Source: Betaproteobacteria bacterium SCN2
Lineage (GTDB): Bacteria; Pseudomonadota; Gammaproteobacteria; Burkholderiales; Thiobacillaceae
NCBI GenBank assembly: GCA_008923285.1
Contig: WBSG01000003.1
Coordinates: 1-64,000 of the forward strand
Direction: 5' to 3'
Length of the DNA: 64,000 bases
The notes below the pieces were generated by a model. It saw only the letters and a program-made list of their open reading frames with translations. It searched no databases and was not told the DNA's origin. Made by a program: the position numbers and the translations under genes. Positions 20,472-29,970 of the stretch are shown here, piece after piece (within the stretch, counting starts at the first letter, position 1; each line of letters starts with the position of its first letter).

Positions 20472-20843
20472 TCAGCGCGACAACAAGTCGCGAATCGCAA
20501 CCAGTTCCTCGCGCAGGTCGGCGAGCGACATGGATTTCGCGGCGGCAGAAGCGGACTTGCCTGCGTCAGGCGCTTCGAGCTTGTTGCGTGCACCGCTGAT
20601 GGTAAAGCCCTCTTCGTACAGCAACTGGCGGATGCGGCGGATCAGCAGCACCTCGTGATGCTGGTAATAGCGGCGGTTGCCGCGCCGCTTGACCGGCTTG
20701 AGCTGGCTGAACTCCTGCTCCCAGTAGCGCAGCACATGCGGCTTCACCGCACACAGTTCGGCGACTTCGCCTATGGTGAAATAGCGCTTGGGGGGAATTG
20801 CCGGAAGGTTACTCGGGCTGGCGGTCTCCGCCATGTTCGGCAT
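20472..20843 (-). CDS. MerR-family transcriptional regulator
   Basis: A 123-residue DNA-binding protein. The winged helix-turn-helix [25 protein letters not shown] is followed by the wing KRRGNRRYY and a short dimerisation helix. There is no cysteine cluster or effector domain, so the signal is unknown. It belongs to the small MerR proteins regularly found next to ihfA downstream of pheT in beta- and gammaproteobacteria. It overlaps the end of ihfA by 35 nt in the same direction, implying co-expression with that gene. Confidence 0.92.
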   Translation of the reverse strand: MPNMAETASPSNLPAIPPKRYFTIGEVAELCAVKPHVLRYWEQEFSQLKPVKRRGNRRYYQHHEVLLIRRIRQLLYEEGFTISGARNKLEAPDAGKSASAAAKSMSLADLREELVAIRDLLSR

Positions 20844-21123
20844 CCTCCACCATTACCTTGAGTTTCTGGCTGGCGTGGAAGGTCACCACACGCCTGGCCG
20901 ATATGGGCATTTCTTCACCGGTCTTCGGATTGCGTCCGGGCCGCTGGGGTTTTTCGCGGCACTGGAAATTGCCGAAGCCGGAGAGCTTCACGGTATCGCC
21001 GGACTGCAGGGCATTGCGGATTTCCTCGAAGAACGATTCCACCATGTCCTTGGCTTCGCGCTTGTTGAGTCCCACTTTTTCGAATAGCAGATCGGCAAGT
21101 TCGGCTTTGGTCAGGGTCGTCAT
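20809..21123 (-). CDS. ihfA: Integration host factor subunit alpha
   Basis: A 104-residue HU/IHF-family DNA-bending protein forming a heterodimer with Ihf[30 protein letters not shown] and [23 protein letters not shown] (beta-arm region with the intercalating proline) match IhfA. It follows pheT by 14 nt, the conserved pheST-ihfA arrangement. IHF is also a typical cofactor for tyrosine integrases such as that of the island at 49.6-56.9 kb, although that link here is only inferred. Confidence 0.96.
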   Translation of the reverse strand: MTTLTKAELADLLFEKVGLNKREAKDMVESFFEEIRNALQSGDTVKLSGFGNFQCREKPQRPGRNPKTGEEMPISARRVVTFHASQKLKVMVEDAEHGGDRQPE

Positions 21124-21137
21124 AGTGTCTTATTGGA

Positions 21138-23492
21138 TCAGGCCCGCAGTTTCGCCCCATGCCGGCTTGTCACGGCTTCGGCGATTTTCGCCACGGCCGC
21201 CTCCACTTCCGGTTCCGTGAGGGTACGTTCAGTATCTTGCATAACTATCCGGAAAGCAAGGCTTTTTTGCCCGGCCGGCACCCCCTGGCCCTGATACAGG
21301 TCGAATATTTCCACATCCTGCACGATGGGTTCCGCTGCCTCGCGCATGGTTGCCAGCAGGCTGCTGGCAGAGATGTCCTGGTCGACCAGGAATGCCAGGT
21401 CGCGGCGCATCGAGGGGAAGCGTCCGACAGAACGATGGAACGGCAGGTTCAGCGCACCCAGCGCGTCGAGCTCAAGTTCGAACAGGATGGGTGCGACGGG
21501 CAGATCGAACTTCTGTGCAATGCGGTGATGCAGGGTCCCGAGCCAGCCGACCGCCTCTCCATTCAGCATGAGGCGTGCGGTCTGCCCGGGATGCAGCGCA
21601 GGATGCGTGGCCTGGACAAATTCCAGCACGGCGCCAGGCAGCCGCTCGATATCGCCCTTGGCATCGTAGAAATCAACCATGCGGGCTGCAACGCCCCATT
21701 GTTCGTCGAAAGCCGGCCCATAACAAAGTCCGGCAAGGCGCATGGGCTGGCGCAGTCCGTTGCTTTCCTGCAGGTAGGCGCGACCCATTTCGAACAGACG
21801 CACGCGCGTCTGCTGGCGGTTGAGGTTGTGCACCAGCGCGTTCAACAGACCGCCCCACAGCGTGGTGCGCATCGCCGCCATCTGGCTGGCAATGGGATTC
21901 TGCAGCATCAGCGCGGTCACGCCGCCGGATAGCGCCACCTCCCAGTCCGGATCAACGAAGCTGTAGGTGATCACCTCCTGGTAGTCCCGTCCGCACAGAT
22001 AATCGCGCAGCCTGGCGTGCTCGAGCCGCGTTTCATCCTGCGGCAGCATGAGGGCGGCGGCGCGCGGCGCACGCGGCGCGATCTGATCATAGCCATGCAG
22101 GCGAGCGATTTCCTCGATCAGGTCTTCCTCGATGGCCAGGTCGAATCGATAGCTTGGCGGCGTCACCAGCAAGGCCTCGTTCGCTTCCTTCACGGCGAGC
22201 CCCAGACGCTGCAGATAGTCCCTGACCTTGGCGTCGTCCAGGTCCATGCCCAGTACCCGCGCGACCCGCGGGATACGCAAGCGGATCGGCTCGCGCACGG
22301 GCAGCTTGCCGGTTTCCTCGATCACCGCGCCGGGCTGCCCGCCGCAGATTTCCAGCATGAGCTTGGTCGCCCGTTCCATCGCCATCAGCGTGCCGGCGTA
22401 ATCGACGCCGCGCTCGAAGCGGTGCGAGGAGTCGGTGGAAAGCCCCAGGCGGCGCGCACGTCCGGCAATGGCCTCGGGGCTGAAGTAAGCCGCTTCCAGC
22501 AGGATGTCGATCGTCTCCGGCTGCACGGCCGTGGCTGCGCCGCCCATGATGCCGGCGAGCGCCAGTGGGCCGCTGCCGTCGGCGACGACCAGCATGTCGG
22601 CGGCGAGTTCGGCAACCTGTTCGTTGAGCAGGGCCAGTTTCTCGCCCGGCTTGGCCCAGCGCACCTCGATGCCGCCCCTGAGGCGGGCCAGATCGAAGGC
22701 ATGCATGGGCTGGCCCATTTCGAGCAGCACGTAGTTGGTGATGTCGACCGGCGCGGAAATGCTGCGGATGCCGCTGCGTTCGAGCCGCATCGCCATCCAT
22801 GCCGGCGTTTCCGCCCTGGCATCGATGCCCTTGATGACGCGGCCCAGATAGCGCGGGCAGGCGTCTTTCGCGGAAACATCGACTTCGACGGTGTCGTAGA
22901 TGTCCTTCATCACCGGCGCCTGCGAAGGCAGATAGGCCTTGGTGCCGGTAATGGCCGCCACTTCGCGCGCCAGCCCGACCAGGCTCAGGCAATCGGCGCG
23001 GTTGGGGGTGAGCTTGAGGGTGATGAGCTTGTCGTCCAGCAGAAGGTAGGAACGGATGTCGGCGCCGACCGGCGCGTCAGCCGGCAGCACCAGCAAACCG
23101 TCCACCTTGTCTTCAAGGCCGATCTCGCTGGCGCCGCAAAGCATGCCGGCGGATTCGACGCCGCGCACCCTGGCCTGCTTGATTTCCATTTGCGGCAATT
23201 TCGCCCCCACGCGCGCGCAGGGCACTTTCTGCCCGACGGCGACATTGGGCGCGCCGCAGACGATCTGCAAAGGCTCGGCCTCGCCGACGTTGACACTGCA
23301 CACGCGCAGGCGGTCGGCATCGGGATGCGGCTCAACCGCCAGCACCTCGGCCACCACCACGCTGGCAAAAGGCGGAGCGGCCGCCTCGACGGCTTCCACC
23401 TCCAGCCCGGCCATGGTCAGGCGATGGGCGAGCTCGTCCGTTGACAGTTGCGGATTGACCAGTGTGCGGAGCCAGGATTCGGGAAATTGCAT
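21138..23492 (-). CDS. pheT: Phenylalanine--tRNA ligase beta subunit
   Basis: A 784-residue subunit of the (alpha-beta)2 PheRS. Domains in order: N-terminal tRNA-binding/EMAP-like domain (about 40-150), B3/B4 editing domain, B5 domain, catalytic-like core and the C-terminal FDX-ACB anticodon-binding domain (FHRSVGRFPSMRRDLAFLVD). The ATG at 23492 gives the standard N-terminus MQFPESWLRTLVNP. It is separated from pheS by 104 nt that contain an inverted-repeat element. Confidence 0.97.
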   Translation of the reverse strand: MQFPESWLRTLVNPQLSTDELAHRLTMAGLEVEAVEAAAPPFASVVVAEVLAVEPHPDADRLRVCSVNVGEAEPLQIVCGAPNVAVGQKVPCARVGAKLPQMEIKQARVRGVESAGMLCGASEIGLEDKVDGLLVLPADAPVGADIRSYLLLDDKLITLKLTPNRADCLSLVGLAREVAAITGTKAYLPSQAPVMKDIYDTVEVDVSAKDACPRYLGRVIKGIDARAETPAWMAMRLERSGIRSISAPVDITNYVLLEMGQPMHAFDLARLRGGIEVRWAKPGEKLALLNEQVAELAADMLVVADGSGPLALAGIMGGAATAVQPETIDILLEAAYFSPEAIAGRARRLGLSTDSSHRFERGVDYAGTLMAMERATKLMLEICGGQPGAVIEETGKLPVREPIRLRIPRVARVLGMDLDDAKVRDYLQRLGLAVKEANEALLVTPPSYRFDLAIEEDLIEEIARLHGYDQIAPRAPRAAALMLPQDETRLEHARLRDYLCGRDYQEVITYSFVDPDWEVALSGGVTALMLQNPIASQMAAMRTTLWGGLLNALVHNLNRQQTRVRLFEMGRAYLQESNGLRQPMRLAGLCYGPAFDEQWGVAARMVDFYDAKGDIERLPGAVLEFVQATHPALHPGQTARLMLNGEAVGWLGTLHHRIAQKFDLPVAPILFELELDALGALNLPFHRSVGRFPSMRRDLAFLVDQDISASSLLATMREAAEPIVQDVEIFDLYQGQGVPAGQKSLAFRIVMQDTERTLTEPEVEAAVAKIAEAVTSRHGAKLRA

Positions 23493-23508
23493 GTTTAATC
23501 CAGAGCTG

Positions 23509-23577
23509 AACAAGGAGCACAAGGGAACTGGAGGCCGGCTTGTCTCGCTTTGCTCATGTCCTCATGTCCTCTTTGTT
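23509..23577. repeat. A/G-rich intergenic inverted repeat, copy 1 (pheS-pheT)
   Basis: Two 25-nt arms (23509-23533 and 23553-23577) pair at about 18 of 25 positions. The arm consensus AACAA-GAG-ACA-G-GGA resembles the repeat upstream of rimO. The hairpin sits inside the pheS-pheT operon, so it is transcribed, and it could affect processing or relative expression. Confidence 0.55.
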
Positions 23578-23596
23578 AAAAGGTTAAATGTCTTTG

Positions 23597-24673
<1,077 letters not shown>

Positions 24674-24681
24674 TCAACCGC

Positions 24682-25041
24682 TCAGGCAGCGAGGCTCGCT
24701 TTTGCCTGTTCGGCCAGTTTCGCAAACGCGTCCTTGTCGAACACGGCGATATCGGCGAGCACCTTGCGGTCCACTTCAATCGCGGCTTTTTTCAGACCGT
24801 TCATGAATACGCTGTAGGACAGGCCGCACTCGCGGGCAGCCGCGTTGATACGGGCGATCCACAGGGCGCGGAACTGACGCTTCTTCTGGCGGCGGTCGCG
24901 GTAGGCATACTGCCCCGCCTTCATCACCGCCTCGTTGGCGACACGGAATACGTTGCCGCGGCGGCCGCGGTAACCCTTGGCGGCCTCGAGCACCTTCTTG
25001 TGGCTGGCGCGGGCCGTTACACCTCTTTTGACGCGTGGCAT
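24682..25041 (-). CDS. rplT: 50S ribosomal protein L20
   Basis: A 119-residue primary 23S rRNA-binding protein of the large subunit, very basic in its N-terminal extension ([28 protein letters not shown]... pattern). In E. coli it also represses rpmI-rplT translation by binding the mRNA. It follows rpmI by 12 nt and lies in the standard infC-rpmI-rplT order. Confidence 0.98.
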   Translation of the reverse strand: MPRVKRGVTARASHKKVLEAAKGYRGRRGNVFRVANEAVMKAGQYAYRDRRQKKRQFRALWIARINAAARECGLSYSVFMNGLKKAAIEVDRKVLADIAVFDKDAFAKLAEQAKASLAA

Positions 25042-25053
25042 GTTCTATCCTCC

Positions 25054-25251
25054 TTATGCGTAGGGCAACATCTTGCGCATGGCTTTCTGGTTGCTGGCAT
25101 CGGCAACAGCCATACCACGCAACTGACGCTTGCGCTTGGTGGTTTTCTTGGTGAGGATGTGACGCAGGAAAGCGTGGGTACGCTTGAACTTGCCACTACC
25201 CAGGGCGCGGAAACGCTTGGCAGCGCCGCTCTTGGACTTCATCTTGGGCAT
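25054..25251 (-). CDS. rpmI: 50S ribosomal protein L35
   Basis: A 65-residue basic ribosomal protein: [14 protein letters not shown] at the front and [17 protein letters not shown] in the middle are diagnostic. The ATG at 25251 follows AAGGAGC. It sits 131 nt downstream of infC; that gap is long enough for an L20-type regulatory leader, although no clear structure was established. Confidence 0.97.
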   Translation of the reverse strand: MPKMKSKSGAAKRFRALGSGKFKRTHAFLRHILTKKTTKRKRQLRGMAVADASNQKAMRKMLPYA

Positions 25252-25382
25252 GATAGCTCCTTGATTTTCGGTATCCAGCCAGGTGGTTTTCGCCTCGAAA
25301 ACGCTTCCATTACCTGCTGAACTTCTTGGGATGCATTCGGCAGTCTTGCAACCGCCGGGCCGCATCCGGCCCGAATCCTGTA

Positions 25383-25904
25383 TTACTTCTTCTTTTTCGG
25401 CGCCAGCACCATTACCATCTGGCGGCCTTCCATCTTGGGAAACTGTTCGGTGACGGAAATTTCCGCCACATCAGCCTCCACCCGCTTCAACTGGGCCAGA
25501 CCAAGTTCCTGATGCGCCATTTCGCGTCCGCGGAAGCGCAGGGTCACTTTCACCTTGTCGCCCTCACCCAGAAACTTGGTGATGTTGCGAAGCTTGATCT
25601 GGTAGTCGCCCTCATCGGTGCCTGGCCGGAACTTGATTTCCTTGACCTGCACCAGCTTCTGCTTGAGCTTGGCCTCGTGCTGCTTCTTGCTTTCCTGATA
25701 CTTGAACTTGCCGAAGTCCATGATCTTGCAGACCGGCGGCTTGGCGGTGGGAGAAATCTCCACCAGGTCCAGTTCCGCTTCTTCCGCCGCCTGCATCGCC
25801 TGACGCAGGCTCACGACCCCAAGTTGTTCACCTTCAGAACCTATCAAACGAATTTCGGGAGCATCGATTTCCCCGTTGATCCGCGTCTGCTTGTCAGTAG
25901 CGAT
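25383..25904 (-). CDS. infC: Translation initiation factor IF-3 (ATC start)
   Basis: A 173-residue IF-3 that binds the 30S subunit, prevents subunit joining and proofreads initiation codons. The N-domain runs from [13 protein letters not shown] through [15 protein letters not shown], and the C-domain has [18 protein letters not shown]. No ATG, GTG or TTG lies in the right place. The codon that gives the family N-terminus is ATC at 25902-25904, eight bases after GGAG. Rare AUU/AUC/AUA starts are the known basis of infC autoregulation, so this start is well supported. The first standard codon in frame (TTG, 25847) would delete 19 conserved residues. Confidence 0.95.
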   Translation of the reverse strand: MATDKQTRINGEIDAPEIRLIGSEGEQLGVVSLRQAMQAAEEAELDLVEISPTAKPPVCKIMDFGKFKYQESKKQHEAKLKQKLVQVKEIKFRPGTDEGDYQIKLRNITKFLGEGDKVKVTLRFRGREMAHQELGLAQLKRVEADVAEISVTEQFPKMEGRQMVMVLAPKKKK

Positions 25905-25947
25905 GAGCCATTCTCCAAATCAAACCCGCCGGTTTCACCGGCCGGGC

Positions 25948-25987
25948 AAAAAAGAACAAGGAGCGGCAAGCTGCCCCGCTCCTCGTT
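25948..25987 (-). terminator. Intrinsic terminator between thrS and infC
   Basis: An 8-bp stem AGGAGCGG/CCGCTCCT (nine-base loop), extended by weaker pairs, is followed on the minus strand by TTGTTCTTTTTT. A second GC hairpin (about 25924-25945) follows immediately, before the infC SD. The pair could attenuate transcription between thrS and infC. Confidence 0.7.
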
Positions 25988-26002
25988 CGCCATTCTCAAA
26001 TA

Positions 26003-27916
26003 TCAGCTGCGCGCCGCCACCGCTTCAGTTGCCCTGGCGATGAACTCTTCCACACTCATCACGCCAAGATCCTGATTGCCGCGAGCGCGGACAGCAAGCT
26101 TGCCATCCGCCATTTCCTTGTCGCCGACGACCAGCAGATAAGGCAGCTTCTGCAAGCTATGTTCGCGGATTTTATAGGTTATTTTGTTATTACTCAAGTC
26201 GGCAATGGCCCGGATGCCGGCTTTTCTGAGTATCTCCGTGACTTTTTGCGCATAAGCTGCCTGGCCATCCGAGATATTCAGGACCGCCACCTGCACCGGC
26301 GCGAGCCATAAGGGGAAGTTGCCCGCATGGTGCTCGATGAGGATGCCGATGAAGCGCTCCATCGAGCCCAGTATGGCGCGGTGCAGCATGACCGGGGGCT
26401 TGCGGCCGTTGTCCTCGTCGACGAACTCGGCGCCCAGGCGCACCGGCAGGTTGAAATCAAGCTGGATGGTGCCGCACTGCCACAGGCGGCCCAGGCTGTC
26501 TTTCAGGGTGAATTCGATCTTGGGGCCGTAGAAGGCGCCTTCGCCCGGCTGCAGGTCGTAAGTCAGCCTGTTCTGGCCAAGGGCTGCAGCCAGGGCCTCT
26601 TCGGCCCTGTCCCAGGTCTCGTCGCTGCCCACGCGCTTTTCCGGGCGGGTGGAGAGCTTGACCAGCACGTCGTTGAAGCCGAAGTCGGCATAGACTTTCT
26701 GCAGCATGATGATGAAATCCGCCACTTCGGCCTTGATCTGATCCTCGGTGCAGAAGATGTGGGCATCGTCCTGGGTGAAGCCGCGCACGCGCATGATCCC
26801 GTGCAGCGCGCCGGAAGGCTCGTTGCGGTGGCAGGAGCCGAATTCGGCCAGGCGCAGCGGCAGGTCGCGGTAGGAATGCAGGCCGGAATTGAAAATCTGC
26901 ACGTGGCCCGGGCAGTTCATCGGCTTCACCGCGTAGTCGCGGTTTTCCGAAGATGTGGTGAACATGTTCTCGCGGTAGTTTTCCCAGTGGCCGGACTTTT
27001 CCCACAGGCTGCGATCCATCACCGCGGGGGTGCGCACTTCCTGGTAGCCGTAGTCGACGAACTTCTGGCGCATGTACTGCTCGATCTGCTGCCAGATCAC
27101 CCAGCCCTTGGGGTGCCAGAACACCATGCCCGGCGCTTCCTCCTGCATGTGGAACAGGTCGAGATGTTTCGACAGCTTGCGGTGGTCGCGCTTTTCGGCC
27201 TCTTCCAGGCGGTGCAGGTAGGCGTCGAGGTCCTCCTTCTTCGCCCATGCCGTGCCGTAGATGCGCTGCAGCATCGGATTGCGAGAATCGCCGCGCCAGT
27301 AGGCGCCGGCCAGCTTCATCAGCTTGAAGGCGCGCGGCAGCTTGCCGGTCGACGGCAGGTGCGGGCCGCGGCAGACGTCGAACCACTCGCCCTGGCGGTA
27401 AATGGAAAGCTCCTCGCCGGGCGGGATCACTTCGTCGATGATCTGCACTTTATAAGTCTCGCCCAGTGCGGCGAACGCCTTCTTGGCGTCCTCACGATCC
27501 CACACTTCGCGCTTGACAGGCAGATCGCGCTTGACGATCTCCTCCATGCGCTTTTCGATCTTTTCCAGGTCTTCCGGGGTGAAGGGCGTCTCGCGCGCGA
27601 AGTCGTAGTAGAAACCGTCCTCGATGGCCGGACCGATGGTCACCTGGGTGCCCGGATAGAGTTCCTGCACCGCCTGCGCCATCACGTGTGCGGCGTCGTG
27701 GCGGATGAGGTCGAGCGCCTCGGCGTCCCTGGCGGTGACGATGGCGAGCTGGCTGTCGCCGTCCATGACAAAGCTGGTGTCGACCAGTTTGCCGTTGACC
27801 TTGCCGGCGAGCGCGGCCTTGGCAAGACCCGGGCCGATGCTGGCCGCGACCTCGGCGACCGAGACCGGGCCTTCAAAGCTTCTGACCGATCCATCCGGCA
27901 GGGTGACGTTGACCAT
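26003..27916 (-). CDS. thrS: Threonine--tRNA ligase
   Basis: A 637-residue class II synthetase. Domains in order: TGS (1-60), editing domain with [12 protein letters not shown] (metal His), catalytic core with [10 protein letters not shown] and [19 protein letters not shown], and the C-terminal anticodon-binding domain ([13 protein letters not shown]). Two ATGs are possible: the one at 27922 is only one base from GGAG, whereas 27916 has a seven-base spacer and gives [10 protein letters not shown], so 27916 was chosen. An intrinsic terminator lies just upstream, suggesting attenuation control. Confidence 0.96.
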   Translation of the reverse strand: MVNVTLPDGSVRSFEGPVSVAEVAASIGPGLAKAALAGKVNGKLVDTSFVMDGDSQLAIVTARDAEALDLIRHDAAHVMAQAVQELYPGTQVTIGPAIEDGFYYDFARETPFTPEDLEKIEKRMEEIVKRDLPVKREVWDREDAKKAFAALGETYKVQIIDEVIPPGEELSIYRQGEWFDVCRGPHLPSTGKLPRAFKLMKLAGAYWRGDSRNPMLQRIYGTAWAKKEDLDAYLHRLEEAEKRDHRKLSKHLDLFHMQEEAPGMVFWHPKGWVIWQQIEQYMRQKFVDYGYQEVRTPAVMDRSLWEKSGHWENYRENMFTTSSENRDYAVKPMNCPGHVQIFNSGLHSYRDLPLRLAEFGSCHRNEPSGALHGIMRVRGFTQDDAHIFCTEDQIKAEVADFIIMLQKVYADFGFNDVLVKLSTRPEKRVGSDETWDRAEEALAAALGQNRLTYDLQPGEGAFYGPKIEFTLKDSLGRLWQCGTIQLDFNLPVRLGAEFVDEDNGRKPPVMLHRAILGSMERFIGILIEHHAGNFPLWLAPVQVAVLNISDGQAAYAQKVTEILRKAGIRAIADLSNNKITYKIREHSLQKLPYLLVVGDKEMADGKLAVRARGNQDLGVMSVEEFIARATEAVAARS

Positions 27917-27933
27917 ATCCATTCTCCAAAAAC

Positions 27934-27961
27934 AAAAAAGCGCGGATCGACCGCGCTTTTT
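27934..27961 (-). terminator. Intrinsic terminator just upstream of thrS
   Basis: An 11-bp stem (AAAAAGCGCGG/CCGCGCTTTTT, five-base loop) with T-tracts on both strands. On the minus strand it lies between tRNA-Val and thrS, with only 18 bases left before the thrS ATG. It would end tRNA-Val transcripts and acts as a barrier for any promoter in the 28-kb leader. Confidence 0.8.
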
Positions 27962-28109
27962 CATTCACATCCATACCAAAGGGGGCAAACAAACGAAACG
28001 ACGGCTTTCTTATCCTCGGACGGAAAAACAAGTTCGCGGTGACATTTCGCAACCTCCGTGGGCCATTCGACCCCCTTCAATCTCGGACCATCCCGGCCCT
28101 TAAGGAAAC

Positions 28110-28186
28110 TGGTAGGCGCGATTGGACTCGAACCAACGACCCCCACCATGTCAAGGTGGTGCTCTAACCAGCTGAGCTACGCGCCT
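28110..28186 (-). tRNA. tRNA-Val (anticodon GAC)
   Basis: A 77-nt cloverleaf on the minus strand. Acceptor stem AGGCGCG/CGCGCCT, D-arm TAGCTCAGCTGGTTAGAGC, anticodon stem CCACC/GGTGG with loop TTGACAT (anticodon GAC), T-arm GTTCGAGTC, encoded CCA. It reads GUC/GUU valine codons. The 148 bases between its 3' end and the thrS terminator hold no recognisable gene. Confidence 0.97.
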
Positions 28187-28197
28187 GCAAGACGCGC

Positions 28198-28227
28198 ATT
28201 GTAGCGGCTATGCCGCCTCGCCCGCAA
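28198..28227 (-). promoter_or_regulatory. tRNA-Val promoter
   Basis: On the minus strand TTGCGG (28222-28227) and TACAAT (28198-28203) are 18 bp apart, and the -10 box is 11 nt before the tRNA 5' end. This is a plausible sigma-70 promoter. Confidence 0.6.
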
Positions 28228-28240
28228 GCAGGTTCTGGGA

Positions 28241-29071
28241 TTAATTTCGGTTAAGCCGCAGCCGGCGCTGGTTTGCCATATGCCCGAAATACGCCAGCAG
28301 ATCTTCCAGATCGGCATCGGACAGGTCGGTATGGTCTGGCATGTGACTGTACCGGAACTGCGAAGGCTGGCGTATGAAGGCCTTGAGCATCGCCGGTGAA
28401 CGGTACTCGACCACGCTCTGCGGCGCATTGAGGTCCGGCCCGACCTTGCCGCCCTGCTGGTTCATGGCGTGGCAGCGCATGCAGCGTTCCTTGAAGGTGA
28501 GAAAACCGGCATGCGCCGGAGCAGCCTTGTCAATTCCTGCGGGATAGACCTCGGGATAGCGGTCCTGGAAGCGCAGCAGTTCGATTTTCGCCAACTGCCA
28601 GGGCCACGGATAACCATGTTTGGTGCTCTGCTCCGGCCTGGTCCACACCAGGTAGAACGGGCCGGGATTCGCCTGGTTGCGCCCGACCGGCTCCCAGCCG
28701 GGGTGCTCCACATCCTGGAACACGATGTAGCCGCCGGGTTCGCCCAGCTTTTCCAGGGTGCTGACCGAGGCGTAGCCGTCGAGGGCGGAAAAAATCATCT
28801 CGGAGTAGTCCTGGCCCTGCCAGCCCTTGCCGAACGCCAGATCCAGCACGGAGGCCAGGGCAAAGCCCCGGTAGCGCTTGGGCTTGCCGTATTCGGGATC
28901 GAAAAAGGCCAGTTCGGCCACCGGCAGCCTGGCCTGCATCTGCTCCAGGCTGAGCGTTGCGGAACTGCCGCCCTGGACAAAGTTCAGGCGCGCATCGGCG
29001 GCGACGGCCAGCCCCCCGCAGAAAAGCATCGATGCCGCCAGCCACAGCCTGCAGCGCATTCCGAACCCCAT
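28241..29071 (-). CDS. Periplasmic cytochrome c with an oxidoreductase-like N-terminal domain
   Basis: A 276-residue exported protein. A signal peptide (cleavage near AVAA-DA, about residue 25) precedes a domain of about 140 residues resembling the molybdopterin-binding oxidoreductase fold (LSLEQMQARLPVAEL; RYRGFALASVLDLAFG; FQDVEHPGWEPVGRNQANPGPFYLVW). A C-terminal class I cytochrome c domain follows, with haem motif CMRCH and a distal Met in YSHMPDH. No cofactor-binding cysteine is seen in the N-terminal domain. Its electron partner is unknown. The ATG at 29071 follows GGGGAG, one base after the Mut7-C stop, so the two genes are probably co-transcribed. Confidence 0.8.
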   Translation of the reverse strand: MGFGMRCRLWLAASMLFCGGLAVAADARLNFVQGGSSATLSLEQMQARLPVAELAFFDPEYGKPKRYRGFALASVLDLAFGKGWQGQDYSEMIFSALDGYASVSTLEKLGEPGGYIVFQDVEHPGWEPVGRNQANPGPFYLVWTRPEQSTKHGYPWPWQLAKIELLRFQDRYPEVYPAGIDKAAPAHAGFLTFKERCMRCHAMNQQGGKVGPDLNAPQSVVEYRSPAMLKAFIRQPSQFRYSHMPDHTDLSDADLEDLLAYFGHMANQRRLRLNRN

Positions 29072-29072
29072 T

Positions 29073-29843
29073 TCACTCCCCTTTCCGTATCGCACCGTTG
29101 TCGTTCTGGCCGAGCACGCCGTCCAGCAGCCTTTGCATGTTGCGCCAGTGCGAGCCCTGCCAGTACACGCGCCCGCATTGGCCGCAGGCGCTGAATCGTT
29201 CGTGCTTCTCGCGCACCCGCGGCGGCAGTCGCTCCAGCACGCTGCCCTTGTCGACCGGGCGCAGCGGCGCATTGCAATGCAGGCACAGGGTAAAGGGTTT
29301 CGCGCTGCGCGCAAGGTCCAGCCGCTCGACGATTTCTCGCAACTGCTGCGCGGGCTTCTGCGCATGCAGGTAACAGCCGTGGGTGATGCTGCGGCGCTTG
29401 AGCAGCTCGCGGTCGCGCGTCAGCAGGATGCGGCCCTGCTGACGCTCGATGGCGGTCAGTTCATCGTCGTCGGCATGGTTGTCGTACAGGGTATCGAAAC
29501 CCAGCATGCGCAGCAGGTGCGCGAGGCCGCCGAGATGGGCATCGGCGACGAAGCGCGATTCCCTGAGCGGACGTTCGCGCACCCGCAGCAGCGGCGTGAC
29601 GTCCATGGCCTCGAAGCGCGGATAGACGGCGACCCGGTCGCCGTCTGCAAGCAGGCGGTCGAAGCCGGCGGACTCGCCATTGACCAGGATCAGTTCGACT
29701 TCCGTGTGCGGCACGCCCAGGGCTTCGATCATGTGCTTGGCGGTGGCGCTGCGCGCGCAGCGGCTGGCGAACTCGCGCTGCCGCCGTTCCCTCGGCAGAA
29801 AGTCGTTCAACTCCTGGTAAAAACGGAATGTGGCAGTAACCAT
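29073..29843 (-). CDS. Mut7-C RNase-domain protein with ubiquitin-like N-terminus
   Basis: A 256-residue protein with a Mut7-C ubiquitin-like domain (about 1-85, TATFRFYQELNDFLP to GDRVAVYPRFEA) followed by a Mut7-C PIN-like RNase domain (about 95-256). The latter has RFVADAHLGGLAHLLRMLGFDTLY, acidic NHADDDEL, GRILLTRDRELLKRR and two zinc-ribbon CxxC pairs (CLHC, CGQC). Presumed to act on RNA, with no demonstrated substrate. A TTG further upstream is in frame, but the ATG at 29843 gives the typical start. The 127 bases between it and relA contain nothing recognisable. Confidence 0.87.
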   Translation of the reverse strand: MVTATFRFYQELNDFLPRERRQREFASRCARSATAKHMIEALGVPHTEVELILVNGESAGFDRLLADGDRVAVYPRFEAMDVTPLLRVRERPLRESRFVADAHLGGLAHLLRMLGFDTLYDNHADDDELTAIERQQGRILLTRDRELLKRRSITHGCYLHAQKPAQQLREIVERLDLARSAKPFTLCLHCNAPLRPVDKGSVLERLPPRVREKHERFSACGQCGRVYWQGSHWRNMQRLLDGVLGQNDNGAIRKGE

Positions 29844-29970
29844 ATGCAAACGATATTACTGCGGCAGCCGTCCGCATGCCTCGACGAAGATGTCCGCGCC
29901 TGTCGGCACGCAAACCGCTCCGGCAGTTCGGCTACGCATGCGATTCGCGCGCGCCCCGGAAACAGGCGGA

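Noticed and set aside
26327-28042. A 571-codon plus-strand frame
   Set aside because: It lies entirely opposite thrS and the thrS leader and has no recognisable domain.
27961-28149. A 62-codon minus-strand frame upstream of thrS
   Set aside because: Its front part is the 3' half of tRNA-Val; frames over tRNA genes of this kind are a known artefact.
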